Under the pieces are notes generated by a model. The model searched no databases, was not told where the DNA came from, and saw only the letters and a program-made list of their open reading frames with translations. The position numbers and the translations under genes were made by a program. From positions 30,001 to 94,000 of the forward strand of contig JAOPHQ010006540.1 in NCBI GenBank assembly GCA_030340625.1: a DNA stretch of 64,000 nt, in the 5' to 3' direction. Positions 45,244-57,800 of this stretch are shown here, one piece after another. Each line of letters begins with the position of its first letter. The first letter of the stretch is position 1. The stretch is from Merluccius polli. Taxonomy: Eukaryota > Chordata > Actinopteri > Gadiformes > Merlucciidae.

Positions 45244-48200
45244 ATGTTTTCTGTCTGGATCTGCATCATCCTGCTTCACCAACTCTCCCTAAAGACTGTG
45301 ACTGCACTTGTGAGTAAAAACCTTTTTCGATTGGCTGTCATCAATGGATGGCTGATCAGATTTTTTTGATTTCATATATTGGGATAGTTTAATCGGAACA
45401 TATGTTACACGTATGATTTTACAAAAATGTAAAAGTAAAATCACATCTGTAATTCATTATTTAATTTTTTTTAAATATTGTCAGTAAAAATAGTGTTTTA
45501 AAAATTATGTTTAATATATAGGCTAATGACAAACTAGTAAGTAAGTAAGTTCATTTGTATAGCCATTTATCGATTTAAGGGGAATCTCTGCAGGATGGCT
45601 CGATGTGCAATAGGTGCCATGTGGGCAGATATAAGTAGCAGCAAAATAAGAAATGGGTTCGATATAGAAAAAGATTATTTAGAGTAAGAACAGACTAACA
45701 GAGTAGTAATGATGGGCATTGCTCAACCAAAGATATTAGAAGGTTATTTCGCAATGACCAAATACTGCCTCAAATTATACTTTGCTTCTTTTTGTTGGGG
45801 GTTGTTGGTGGACCAGGGTTGGGCTGAGGTTGACCTAAGCCCCAGGTCAGCTCTAACCTGATCTCAGCTTTCCACAGAATAATACACCCCATCGACCCAT
45901 GTCCTCCGACCTGCTGCTCACTGTGAATGAATGAATAGGCCTGTATGAGAGAGTTCAGCTGTGTTTGTCTATCTAAAATCTATTATTTCTGGAAGGAGAG
46001 CACGAAAGGTCTGTATTGATTAACAATGATTACATTTAAGCTCCTTAAAAGATTGTTGGCTTTGACCTGGTTAGATATAATTAAGACAAGAATGGGCCGA
46101 TGGGCTGATGGTTAGCGTGTTACTAGTTGCCCTTGAGGAGCTGTGAGATGTGTCAGAAACACAGAGCTGCTTGTGTCTCCCTGGGACACAGCGTTGAGTA
46201 ACTATGTCAAGATCCGCATACATATCAAGAAGAGGACTGTATGCCAGAAACAGTACCAGGACAACAGACCCGTGGTGAAACAAACATGATTTAAGATGTG
46301 ATTTAGAGCAATTGTTCAGCAGTCTACGAAAAAAAAAGAAAAAGACATGCTGAGGGTGGGCCGGCAGGGCCCCCCCACGCCCCTCCTCTGGAGAAGGCCT
46401 TGCATGGCAGTGTTACATTCTGCATCCATGTACAACTATTTCACAACTCCTTGAAATGTCACACTGGACCATAGGGAGAGAGCTGATGTCCTGGGCTGTG
46501 GTTGAAGAATCACTTCAGATCAACAGCTTAACCCAAACTCTGACCACATTTTTCTGGACAGCAGGCTTCTGTTGGCTGCTATTTATAAAAACATGCTATG
46601 ACACATGAATGATGTTGGATTAGTAAAGATGCAGAGCAGGTGAGTGTTGACAGCTGTTAACGACGTGTTGTCGTGGTGCATCAGGGCAGTCTTGTTAACA
46701 TGCTGTCTTCATTTCCCAAAGGGGAACACATCTCTCTGGTTGTGACTCATGGAATCATTTATTCTATTTGTGTTTTTATCTCATCAACATTTTTATAAGG
46801 TTCAATATTTCAATATAACTCATCCTCAGATAGACTCTGATGATGTCATCACAAGAGAAGAGCAGATCTACCTTCTGATTGGTGCTCGAGCCGCATGTGA
46901 TCGCAGCATCCAGAACCATATGGCCCTCATAAAAGGTTTTTACATTTCTTTCTACTCCAAAGATTGTTAAAGGAAACACTTTCTGTACCAGACAGTCAAA
47001 CAGACTGAAATTAAAAGTGGAAGATGCGGTTCCAATCTCCTTCAACCGTGAAACTGTTGCTCAATTTATCCCTGAGAGGAAATTTGGCTGTCAGAGAAAG
47101 AAAAGGATGACGATATCAGCCTTGAATAGGCTGAGGTCTCTGATTCACAAATCAGATAAACAACCTTTTTAATATCCCTTATAATTAATGTTTCTCACAT
47201 TTCAGACTAGTGTATGATACATTGTTGATTGTCTTTTGGATATGATGCATAATGCTCAGCAGTCAGATTCACAAATGTCTTCCTAGGATAATTCTTGAGA
47301 AGTTTTCTGAAGAATTTTCTGAACTGCAAGCCCTCAACATTTTCCTAAGAATCTTTCATTTTCATTTTCTTCAAGAACTTCTTACATATATTTCAGGGGA
47401 ATAAGCACAGTATATATTGTTTTGAAGTCTTTGATTTTTTTCTGTTTTGAACTGCAGTAACCTTAACCCTAGTGTAACCCCTATCCCCAACATGGTTTAA
47501 CCCTAACCCTAGTCTTACCTTAGTCTAACCCTTGTCTAACCATAGTCTAACCCCTAATCCTAGTCTAACCCTAACCGTAGTCTAACCCCTAATCCTAGTC
47601 TAACCCTAGTACAACGCCTAACCCTAAATCCAACCCCTAAACCTAGTCTAACCCCTAACCCTAACCCTAATCTAACCCCTAACCCTAGTCTAACCCCAGC
47701 AGGCCAGTGTGTTCCTGAATGGGACGGGATCGTCTGCTGGCCCAGAGGCAGAGCTGGACAGTGGGTGTCCATGCCCTGTCCAGAGTACATCTATGACTTC
47801 AATCACAGAGGTATATCCTCAGTCTTCTCTAGAGCCAGTGCCTGTATTGGCAGTGGGATATTTAATAGTTTATTTTTGGTAGTTAATGTGATTGTGTGCT
47901 TTCATTGTTCTCAGCCTCCCTTGTAAGTCACTTGGGAAAAAAGCGTCTTCAAATTATTAAATGCTAATATCTCTTTACTGCAGAATTAGGTTTATTCACT
48001 GTTTACTATCGTAGTATTGGTCAGTGGTTTACTCTGAGATCTTTCTTTGGGACAGGTCGGGTTTATCGCCAATGTGACGTCTCTGGGGCCTGGGAGCAGG
48101 CAAATGCTTTAAATCGTACTTGGGCCAACTACTCTGAGTGTACCTCCCTCAGCTCCGACTACAGCAGCCAAGCGGAGGTCTGTGCTTGTTGCAGCTTGTT

Positions 48201-51200
48201 TCACAGCATGCATGACAGTCCAAAGGTGTTTAGATCTGATGTCGGAAGGTGTTTAGGTCTGATGTCTAAAAGTCTAAAGATGTTTAGGTCTAATGTATAA
48301 AGGGGTTAAGGTCTGATGTCTAGCAGTCTAAAGGTGTTTAGGTCTGATGTGTAACTGTCTAAAGTTGTTTAGGCCTGATGTCTAACTGTCTCAATGTGTT
48401 TAGGTCTGATGTGTTACTGTCTAAATGTGTTTAGGTCTGATGTGTAACTGTCAGGTCTGATGTGTTACTGTCTCAAGGTGTTTAGTTCTGATGTGTTACT
48501 GTCTCAAGGTGTTTAGGTCTGATGTGTTGCTGTCTAAATGTGTTTAGGTCTGATGTGTAACTGTCTCAAGGTGTTTAGGTCTGATGTGTTACTGTCTCAA
48601 GGTGTTTAGGTCTGATGTGTTACTGTCTCAAGGTGTTTAGGTCTGATGTGTTACTGTCTCAAGGTGTTTAGGTCTGATGTGTAACTGTCTCAAGGTGTTT
48701 AGAAGGCTCCACCTGATGTACACAGTAGGCTACTCCATCTCCCTGCTGTGTTTGCTCGTCGCTGTCTTCACCTTATGCTACTTCAAGTATGTCGTTAACC
48801 TATATATACATAAGCATAACATATGTTCTCCATTTCTTTCGGCTACATATTTATCTTTTTCTTTGTGTTTCCACCGACACCCTGAAGGCGTCTCCACTGT
48901 ACACGTAATCACATCCACATTCACCTCTTCCTGTCCTTCATATGTCGAGCTGTGAGTATCTTTGTGAAGGACGCCGTTCTCTACTCTATGTCTGAAGACG
49001 ACCAGGCAGGATGGCAGCTCACTGGACACAAGCCTCAGCTGGTAAAGTCTCAACTGTTAAACACTAACCCTAGCACTAACCCTTATGTCCTAACCCTAGT
49101 ACTAACCCTTATGTCCTAACACAATTACTAACTCTTATGTCCTTACCCTAGCACTAACTCTTATGTCCTTACCCTACCACTAACTCTTATGTCCTAACTC
49201 TAGCACTAACCCTTATGTCCTAACCTTAGCACTAACCTTAATGTTTTAACCCTAGCACTAACTCTTATGTCCTTACCCTAGCACTAACTCTTATGTCCTA
49301 ACTCTAGCACTAACCCTTATGTCCTAACCCTAGCACTAACCCTCATGTCCTAACCCAAGTACTAACTCTTATGGCCTAACCCTAGCACTAACCCCTAACC
49401 CTTACGACCTGACCCTAGCACGAACCCCTAACCCTTATTACCTGACCCTAGAAATAACCCTTATGACCTAACCCTAGCATTAGGGCGGCAGTGGCGCAGG
49501 AGGTAGAGCGGGTTGCCTAGTAATCGGAAGGTTGCTAGTTCGATTCCCGGCTCCTCCTAGCTAAGTGCCGAGGTGTCCCTGAGCAAGACACCTAACCCTA
49601 ACTGCTCCCGGCGAGCTGGCTGTCGCCTTGCATGGCTGACCCGCCGTCGGAGTATGAATGGGTGTATGAATGGGTGAATGTGAGGCAATAGTTGTAAAGC
49701 GCTTTGGAGAGGTCATACTTCTGAGAAATGCGCTATATAAAATGCAGTCCATTTACCATTTACCATTTAACCCCTAACCTTTATGATCTAAGCCTAGCAC
49801 TAATCCCTAACCCCTATGAGCTGACCCTAGCACTAACCCCAGACCAGAACTCAGGCAGGATGGAAGTTTACTGGACACAAGCCTGAACTGGTGATGTCTC
49901 AACTGTTACTAACTGTCACACTGATGTCAGCTAAAGGACTAAATATAAATGATACAGTACAGGTCTGAGCAGAACCCTGTGTTTTTTTACCCAAATGCAA
50001 TCAATGAGTTATCTGTGTATTTTATGTGTTGTGTAGGTGTGTCTATCTATCTATCTATCTATCTATCTAACAGTTTGACTGTAAGCTGGCTGTAACCATG
50101 TTACTCTAAACAGTTTATCCATCGATCCAACAGTTTGGCTGCAAGCTGGCTGTAACCCTGTTTCTGTACTTCCTGGCTACTAACCATTACTGGATCCTGG
50201 TGGAGGGCGTTTACCTCCACAGCCTGATCTTCATGGCCTTCCTGTCGGACAGAAGTTACCTGTGTACTCTCAGCATCATCGGCTGGGGTAGTTCATCTAT
50301 ATAATACACTGTAGTTCATCAATATAAAACACTGTAATAGTTACATGTAGTTCATCTATATAATACACTGTATTACATGTAGTTCATCTATAATATAATA
50401 CACTGTAGTTACATGTAGTTCATCTATATAATACACTCTAGTTACATGTAGTTCATATAATACACTGTAGTTACATGTAGTTCATATAATACACTGTAGT
50501 TACATGTAGTTCATCTATAATACACTGGTGTTACATGTAGTTCATCTATATAATACACTGTAGTTACATGTAGTTCATCTACAATACACTGGAGTTACAT
50601 GTAGTTCATCTATATAATACACTGTAGTTACATGTAGTGCATCTATAATACACTGGAGTTACATGTAGTTCATCTATAATACACTGGAGTTACATGTAGT
50701 TCATCTATATAATACACTGTAGTACATGTAGTTCATCTATATAATACACTGTAGTTACATGTAGTTCATCTATAATACACTGTAGTTACATAATAATAAT
50801 AATAATAATAAATTATATTTGTAACGCACTTTATATTTACTAAAAAATCTCAAAGTGCTACAACAGCAACCAAAAAAAAAAAAAAAAAAGAAAAAAAATA
50901 GGTTAAAAACAAGAGTTAAAAACAGTTGTTTTGAGCGAGCAGTTACAGATTAAAAGATTTTTTAAAAAGGTACGTTTTTAGGCCCTTTTTAAAGCAATCG
51001 ATCGACTGTGGAACCCTCAGGTGTTCAGGGAGGGTGTTCCACAGTCGTGGAGCAGAGGAGCAGAAGGCTCGGTCTCCCAGTGTGCGGCTCTTAGTCCTTG
51101 GGGGGAGAAGTCTGTGGCTGTTGGTGGAGCGGAGTGAGCGTGCTGAGGTCTGGGGGGTGAGGAGTTCTTTAAGGTACTGGGGGGCGTTGCCATGGATGCA

Positions 51201-51805
51201 CTGGAATGTGAGGAGGGAGACTTTGTAGTTGATCCGAGCGGAGATGGGTAGCCAGTGAAGTGAGTGAAGAATGGGTGTGATGTGCTCATATTTGCGTACT
51301 CTCAGCAGGATTCTGGCGGCGCTGTTTTGGATGTGTTGTAGTTTCTGTATGCTCTTGTTGGGAATCCCGCTGAGAAGTGCGTTGCAGTAATCGAGTCTGG
51401 AGGAGACAAAGGCGTGGAGTTCATCTATATAATACACTGTAGTTACATGTAGTTCATCTACAATACACTGCAGTTACATGTAGTTCATCTATAATACACT
51501 GTAGTTACATGTAGTTCATCTATAATACACTGTAGTTACATGTAGTTAATCTACAATACACTGGAGTTACATGTAGTTAATCTACAATACACTGGAGTTA
51601 CATGTAGTTCATCTATATAATACACTGTAGTTACATGTAGTTCATCTATATAATGCACTGTAGTTACATATAGTTCATTTTTATAATGCACTGTAGTTAC
51701 ATGTAGTTAATCTATATAATACACTGTATTTACATGTAGTTAATCTATATAATAAACTATAAAATGTAGTTAATCTATAAAACTGTAGTTCTCTCTCACT
51801 CTCTC

Positions 51806-51839
<34 letters not shown>

Positions 51840-54800
51840 CAGGGTTACCAGCTGTCTTTGTCTCCATCTGGGTTAGTGCACGGGCCTCGCTGGCGGACAC
51901 TCAGTCAGTAACTCCATGTGTGTGTTGTTTTTGTGATGTGTGCTGTCTTTATGTGTGTATTGTCTTTGTGTGTTCATGTTTGTTAATATGTCTTTATGTG
52001 TGTTGTGAAACATCTTGGATGCATCCCCGCTCAAAACGCTGGCATCTCATTGACTTTGTCATTGTTCGCTCCCAAGACCGTCGAGATGTGCTCAGCACGA
52101 GAGCAATGATCAGTGCGGATGAATGCTGGACTGACCACCGCCTCATACGCTCCATCATGTCTATCCATCTGATGCAGAAAAGAAGACATCAGAAAGGACA
52201 GACCCGACGAAGGCCTAACATCGAGCGACTGCGAGAAACCACCTACCAACAACAGTTGCAGGCAGCCATCAGTGCAGACTTGTTAGATCAGTATCCAGAG
52301 GATATTGAAAAGCATTGGGACGCCCTCTCTGAAACCATCATGAACTCCTGCAAAGCCATCCTCGGTCACAAAACGCGGAGGCATCAAGACTGGTATGATG
52401 AGAATGATACCGAAATCCAGCAGCTTATCAACACCAAGCGAAAAACTTTCATCACTGGCAAAATGCAACACAGTCTCACCCCAACTCGTCACATATTGAG
52501 GCCTGGTCACTGACCCATCTCGTCAACATTTGCAGCAGAAGGTACCCCCGTAGCGTCGCTCCTGGACGACTCGCGCCGCCCCATAGACCTGGGGGGTATT
52601 GCACAAAACTAGGATACATAAATCCAGGATAATTGAGTAAGCGCGGCTTGGACTATTCTGCTCGGCGGTATCCTGGCTTATTCGGTTGCACGATTGCCAA
52701 GCCAGGATAAATAGGCGCGGCTAAATCACGTCAGGTGAAGCTATAGTTGGGATAAGCGGCTTGAATAGACCTCGCGATCGCTCACAGAATCACCGATCGG
52801 AACATGGCGTTTCATACGTCACGGCCGTTGAACAGCTCCTTATTGGATACCCGACCCAAGCCCGACGGGACCCGAGGGGACCTGACGGTACCCGACGGGC
52901 CGGGTCGGGTTTGGACAGATATTTAGAAATGATGCTCGGGTTCGGGTCGGGCTCGGTGACGTCTGCGCGATTTGAAATGTGCAATTTAAAACAGCTTATT
53001 ATGCATGGTAGCCAATGGGCTGTTTCACATGTTGCAAAGGTTCGATTGTGTGATTAAAATACATTTTATAAATAGGACATAAGCATGTTGCAACCCAGTC
53101 TCATATAAAAACGTACCCTGACTACGTTGGTCCAAAGTGCCACACGTAGAGGGGTTTTCCCATGGTGTCCAAGTCACGTGACTTTCAAGGTTCACGTGAC
53201 TTTTTCAGATTGGGACTCCCTTGTGATGTCACTCCGTCTGACGGATCAAACCCTCGCCCACAACATGTCTGAGGTTGATTTGCTGATCAACACATTATTC
53301 CGTGGCAGCGGGAGAAACTAATGTTGACAAAGTGACGAGTTACGATCGGATGTTTGTCCGCTGTTTAATTTTGATGGTGTGTGGGCATCCGTCCTGTGGT
53401 TAGTTATTACTCCTGTATCAGAGCTATAGAGTAAACAACTCTATAAACAACTCTATGTTTACTCTATAGCTCTGATTCCTGCACCATGTTTCAATGACGT
53501 CAGGTTGCTAGGGGCTACGGCTGACAGACGCCACCTGTCCCATTGGGAGGACCTATCAGCCGGAAGTACTGTCCTTACTGTACTATTGTTTGTAATGTCA
53601 TAAGTGTTGACAATAAAGTTTGTTAAAAAAACAACAACAACAACTATTATTGTCCCACACCACAATGTATATCCCACAATGTTAACTCCAAACAATTCAC
53701 GTTTGTCCAATTCATGGACAAACAAAGCAGCTGGAAACACGTCTAAAAACACTTGAAATAAAATGTAGCCTATATTTATATGTTTACAACATCAATCTCC
53801 CTATAATATGAACAAAATATGATCAGGTTATACTTTCTCTCTTGAAAACGGGCAAAACGCTAACCCTAACCCTAACCCAGAAAATGAATTTAAAAAACTA
53901 CAAACGTTCGGAAAATGCAATACAATGAAGTGTGCGGCGCCATGTTTTTCCGCCATGTTTTTTGTAGTTCTAAAGCCCTTTGCATACGACACAGGCCTAC
54001 TTTCTTTCAAAAGCTCATATCTTGGTCAATTAAAAACAACTGTGTGTAAAAATGTAACTGCACACAGACATACATTCGCATTACCATATTATGTACTATC
54101 CTGTCAGCCCTGGGGAAGCGAACACAATGCTAAATGGTCATATTAAGTAATATGGAAATATTGATATGAAACATTAAATAGTTTAATGGGTAAATGGGGC
54201 CGTCTAAACTGCTCCAAATTGAAAAGCATGACTAAGGATAAGGTCACCATCAATATGTTGAACACATTTTGCCACTAAATATCCCTTAAAATATGCTTTA
54301 GTGATTTTATCCATCTTGGCTCTATATAGGCTGTGAGAAAGTACACATCAGTAAGTGCCTTGGCAGTGAGCAAGATAAAAATGAAACTTTGTCGTAGGAT
54401 GACAATGAAGACATTGTTGGAACGGTCTTGAGCTGCAGAGTACAGATCTGCCACTGTGAACATTCTGGGTGGTTCCTGCTCCCCAGGAATGCCCTTTGAA
54501 CCTTGAACCTAAGGCTCTTTTAAAGGCTTACAGAAAAGCAACACAATGTGATACAAACATGGGGAAAACATTTTTGGAAAGCTCTTGACTTCTTCTATCA
54601 TGGCCTTTGTAGCCTTTGCCAAACCATCAGGGGGCGCTACTGGGTAAGTTCAAAACCAGATTTCACCCAATTAACAATAGTAAAAATGAAATCTGACCAA
54701 ATAAATGTGCTCCCCGGTCCCTAAAACATATAATACACTTGCGAATTTCCTTGACACATTTTCACATAATAGGGAAAACGTTAACTAAACATTTTAGAAC

Positions 54801-57800
54801 TACAAAAAACATGGCGGAAAAAACATGGCGCCGCACACTTCAGTGTATTGCATTTTCCGAACGTTTGTAGTTTTTTAAATTCATTTTCCGGGTTAGGGTT
54901 AGGGTTAGCGTTTTGCCCGTTTTCAAGAGAGAAAGTATAACCTGATCATATTTTGTTCATATTATAGGGAGATTGATGTTGTAAACATATAAATATAGGC
55001 TACATTTTATTTCAAGTGTTTTTAGACGTGTATCCAGCTGCTTTGTTTGTCCATGAATTGGACAAACGTGAATTGTTTGGAGTTAACATTGTGGGATATA
55101 CATTGTGGTGTGGGACAATAATAGTTGTTGTTGTTGTTTTTTTAATAATAATAAACAAACTTTATTGTCAACACTTATGACATTACAAACAATAGTACAG
55201 TAAGGACAGTACTTCCGGCTGATAGGTCCTCCCAATGGGACAGGTGGCGTCTGTCAGCCGTAGCCCCTAGCAACCTGACGTCATTGAAACATGGTGCAGG
55301 AATCAGAGCTATAGAGTAAACATAGAGTTGTTTATAGAGTTGTTTACTCTATAGCTCTGATACAGGAGTAATAACTAACCACAGGACGGATGCCCACACA
55401 CCATCAAAATTAAACAGCGGACAAACATCCGATCGTAACTCGTCACTTTGTCAACATTAGTTTCTCCCGCTGCCACGGAATAATGTGTTGATCAGCAAAT
55501 CAACCTCAGACATGTTGTGGGCGAGGGTTTGATCCGTCAGACGGAGTGACATCACAAGGGAGTCCCAATCTGAAAAAGTCACGTGAACCTTGAAAGTCAT
55601 GTGACTTGGACACCATGGGAAAACCCCTCTACGTGTGGCACTTTGGACCAACGTAGTCAGGGTACGTTTTTATATGAGACTGGGTTGCAACATGCTTATG
55701 TCCTATTTATAAAATGTATTTTAATCACACAATCGAACCTTTGCAACATGTGAAACAGCCCATTGGCTACCATGCATAATAAGCTGTTTTAAATTGCACA
55801 TTTCAAATCGCGCAGACGTCACCGAGCCCGACCCGAACCCGAGCATCATTTCTAAATATCTGTCCAAACCCGACCCGGCCCGTCGGGTACCGTCAGGTCC
55901 CCTCGGGTCCCCTCGGGTCCCGTCGGGCTTGGGTCGGGTATCCAATAAGGAGCTGTTCAACGGCCGTGACGTATGAAACGCCATGTTCCGATCGGTGATT
56001 CTGTGAGCGATCGCGAGGTCTATTCAAGCCGCTTATCCCAACTATAGCTTCACCTGACGTGATTTAGCCGCGCCTATTTATCCTGGCTTGGCAATCGTGC
56101 AACCGAATAAGCCAGGATACCGCCGAGCAGAATAGTCCAAGCCGCGCTTACTCAATTATCCTGGATTTATGTATCCTAGTTTTGTGTAATACCCCCCAGG
56201 TCTATGGGGCGGCGCGAGTCGTCCAGGAGCGACGCTACGGGGGTACCTTCTGCTGCAAATGTTGACGACATGGGTCAGTGACCAGGCCTCAATATGTGAC
56301 GAGTTGGGTGTGAGACTGGGTTGGCAAAATGACATCAACTGCAGGGATAAAAGAGAAGCCCATGCCAAAGCGAAAGCAGCTGTCCAATCTCAGGTTAGGA
56401 CACTGAAGAACCAGTGGTGGACACAAAAAGCCCTGGAAATCCAACAGCTTGCCGACTCTGGAGACACCAGAGGCTTCTTTGAAGCCACAAGAGCGGTATA
56501 TGGCCCTAGCCAACGTTGCCTGACCCCCCTTCACTCTAAAGATGGTCTCTCTCTGATGAAGGACAAGGAGGCAATAACACACAGATGGAAGGAGCATTAT
56601 GAAGAGCTTCTAAACAGGGATACCACCCCTGAGTTTGAGGCCTTGGACCAACTCCCTCAACTGCCGATCATTGAGAGTATGGAAGAACCACCCAGTTTGG
56701 AGGAGGTACAGGATGCTATCAGGACAATGAAAAACAACAAGGCCCCTGGGCGAGATGGCATCCCAGCTGAGGTCCTGAAAGAAGGTGGGCCTGTGCTCCT
56801 TGAACATATCCATACCCTGCTTCTCAAAATATGGGATAAAGAGGAAATACCTGCACAGATGAGGGATGCCTTAGTTATCTCCCTCTATAAGAAGGGTGAC
56901 AAGGCAGACTGTGGAAACTATCGGGGCATTTCCCTCCTTTCCACCATAGGGAAGGCATTAGCTAGGGTGCTGGCCAACAGACTCACCCCCCTGTCAGAAA
57001 GCACTCTTCCTGAGTCTCAGAGCGGATTCCGTCCTAACAGAGGCACTACAGATATGATCTTTGTTGCTCGTCAGTTGCAAGAAAAGTGCCGGGAACAGAA
57101 TCAACCTCTATACATGGCCTTCATAGACCTTACCAAAGCCTTTGACTCAGTCAACCGTCAGGCCCTCTGGCTGGTCCTGGCAAAAATTGGCTGCCCTGGA
57201 AAATACATCAGAGTGTTGCGGCTGCTGCATGACAATATGTCTGCAACTGTATTGTCAGGCTCTGGGGATGAAACGGAACCCTTTCGGGTTGACACAGGAG
57301 TTAAGCAGGGATGTGTTATCGCACCTTCACTGTTCTCCATCTTCATTGCCGGCATTCTCCATCTTACAGGGAACCAGCTGCCACAGGGAGTCAAAATTAT
57401 GTACAGGACTGATGGGCTTCTAAACATCAACAGGTTCAGGGCTAAAGGTCAAACCACCACTGAATCTGTCACAGAGCTGCAGTATGCAGACGACAATGCA
57501 ATTGTAGCCCTCTCAGAAGAGGACCTACAGAGCACCCTGACTGCCTTCGCGAAAGCGTACAAACAGCTTGGTCTGGCCATAAACATCAAAAAGACTCAAA
57601 TCCTCCATCAGCCATCACCTAACAGCAATACTCCCCCAAACATCTCCATTGAAAACACCAGGTTGGAAAATGTGGACCACTTCCCATACCTAGGTAGCCT
57701 TCTGTCATCTAAAGCCACCATTGATGAAGAGGTACACCATCGCCTTAGCTGTGCCAGCGGGGCATACTCGAAACTGAAGAAAAGGGTCTTTGAGAACCGC

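Noticed and set aside
49561..49752. 63-codon minus-strand frame
   Set aside because: It lies entirely inside a tRNA-derived SINE and has no protein-like features.
53127..53321. 64-codon frame present in both foldback arms (also 55457-55651, minus)
   Set aside because: Its conservation follows from arm identity. It lacks known motifs and has no start context or partner, so it is not called a gene.
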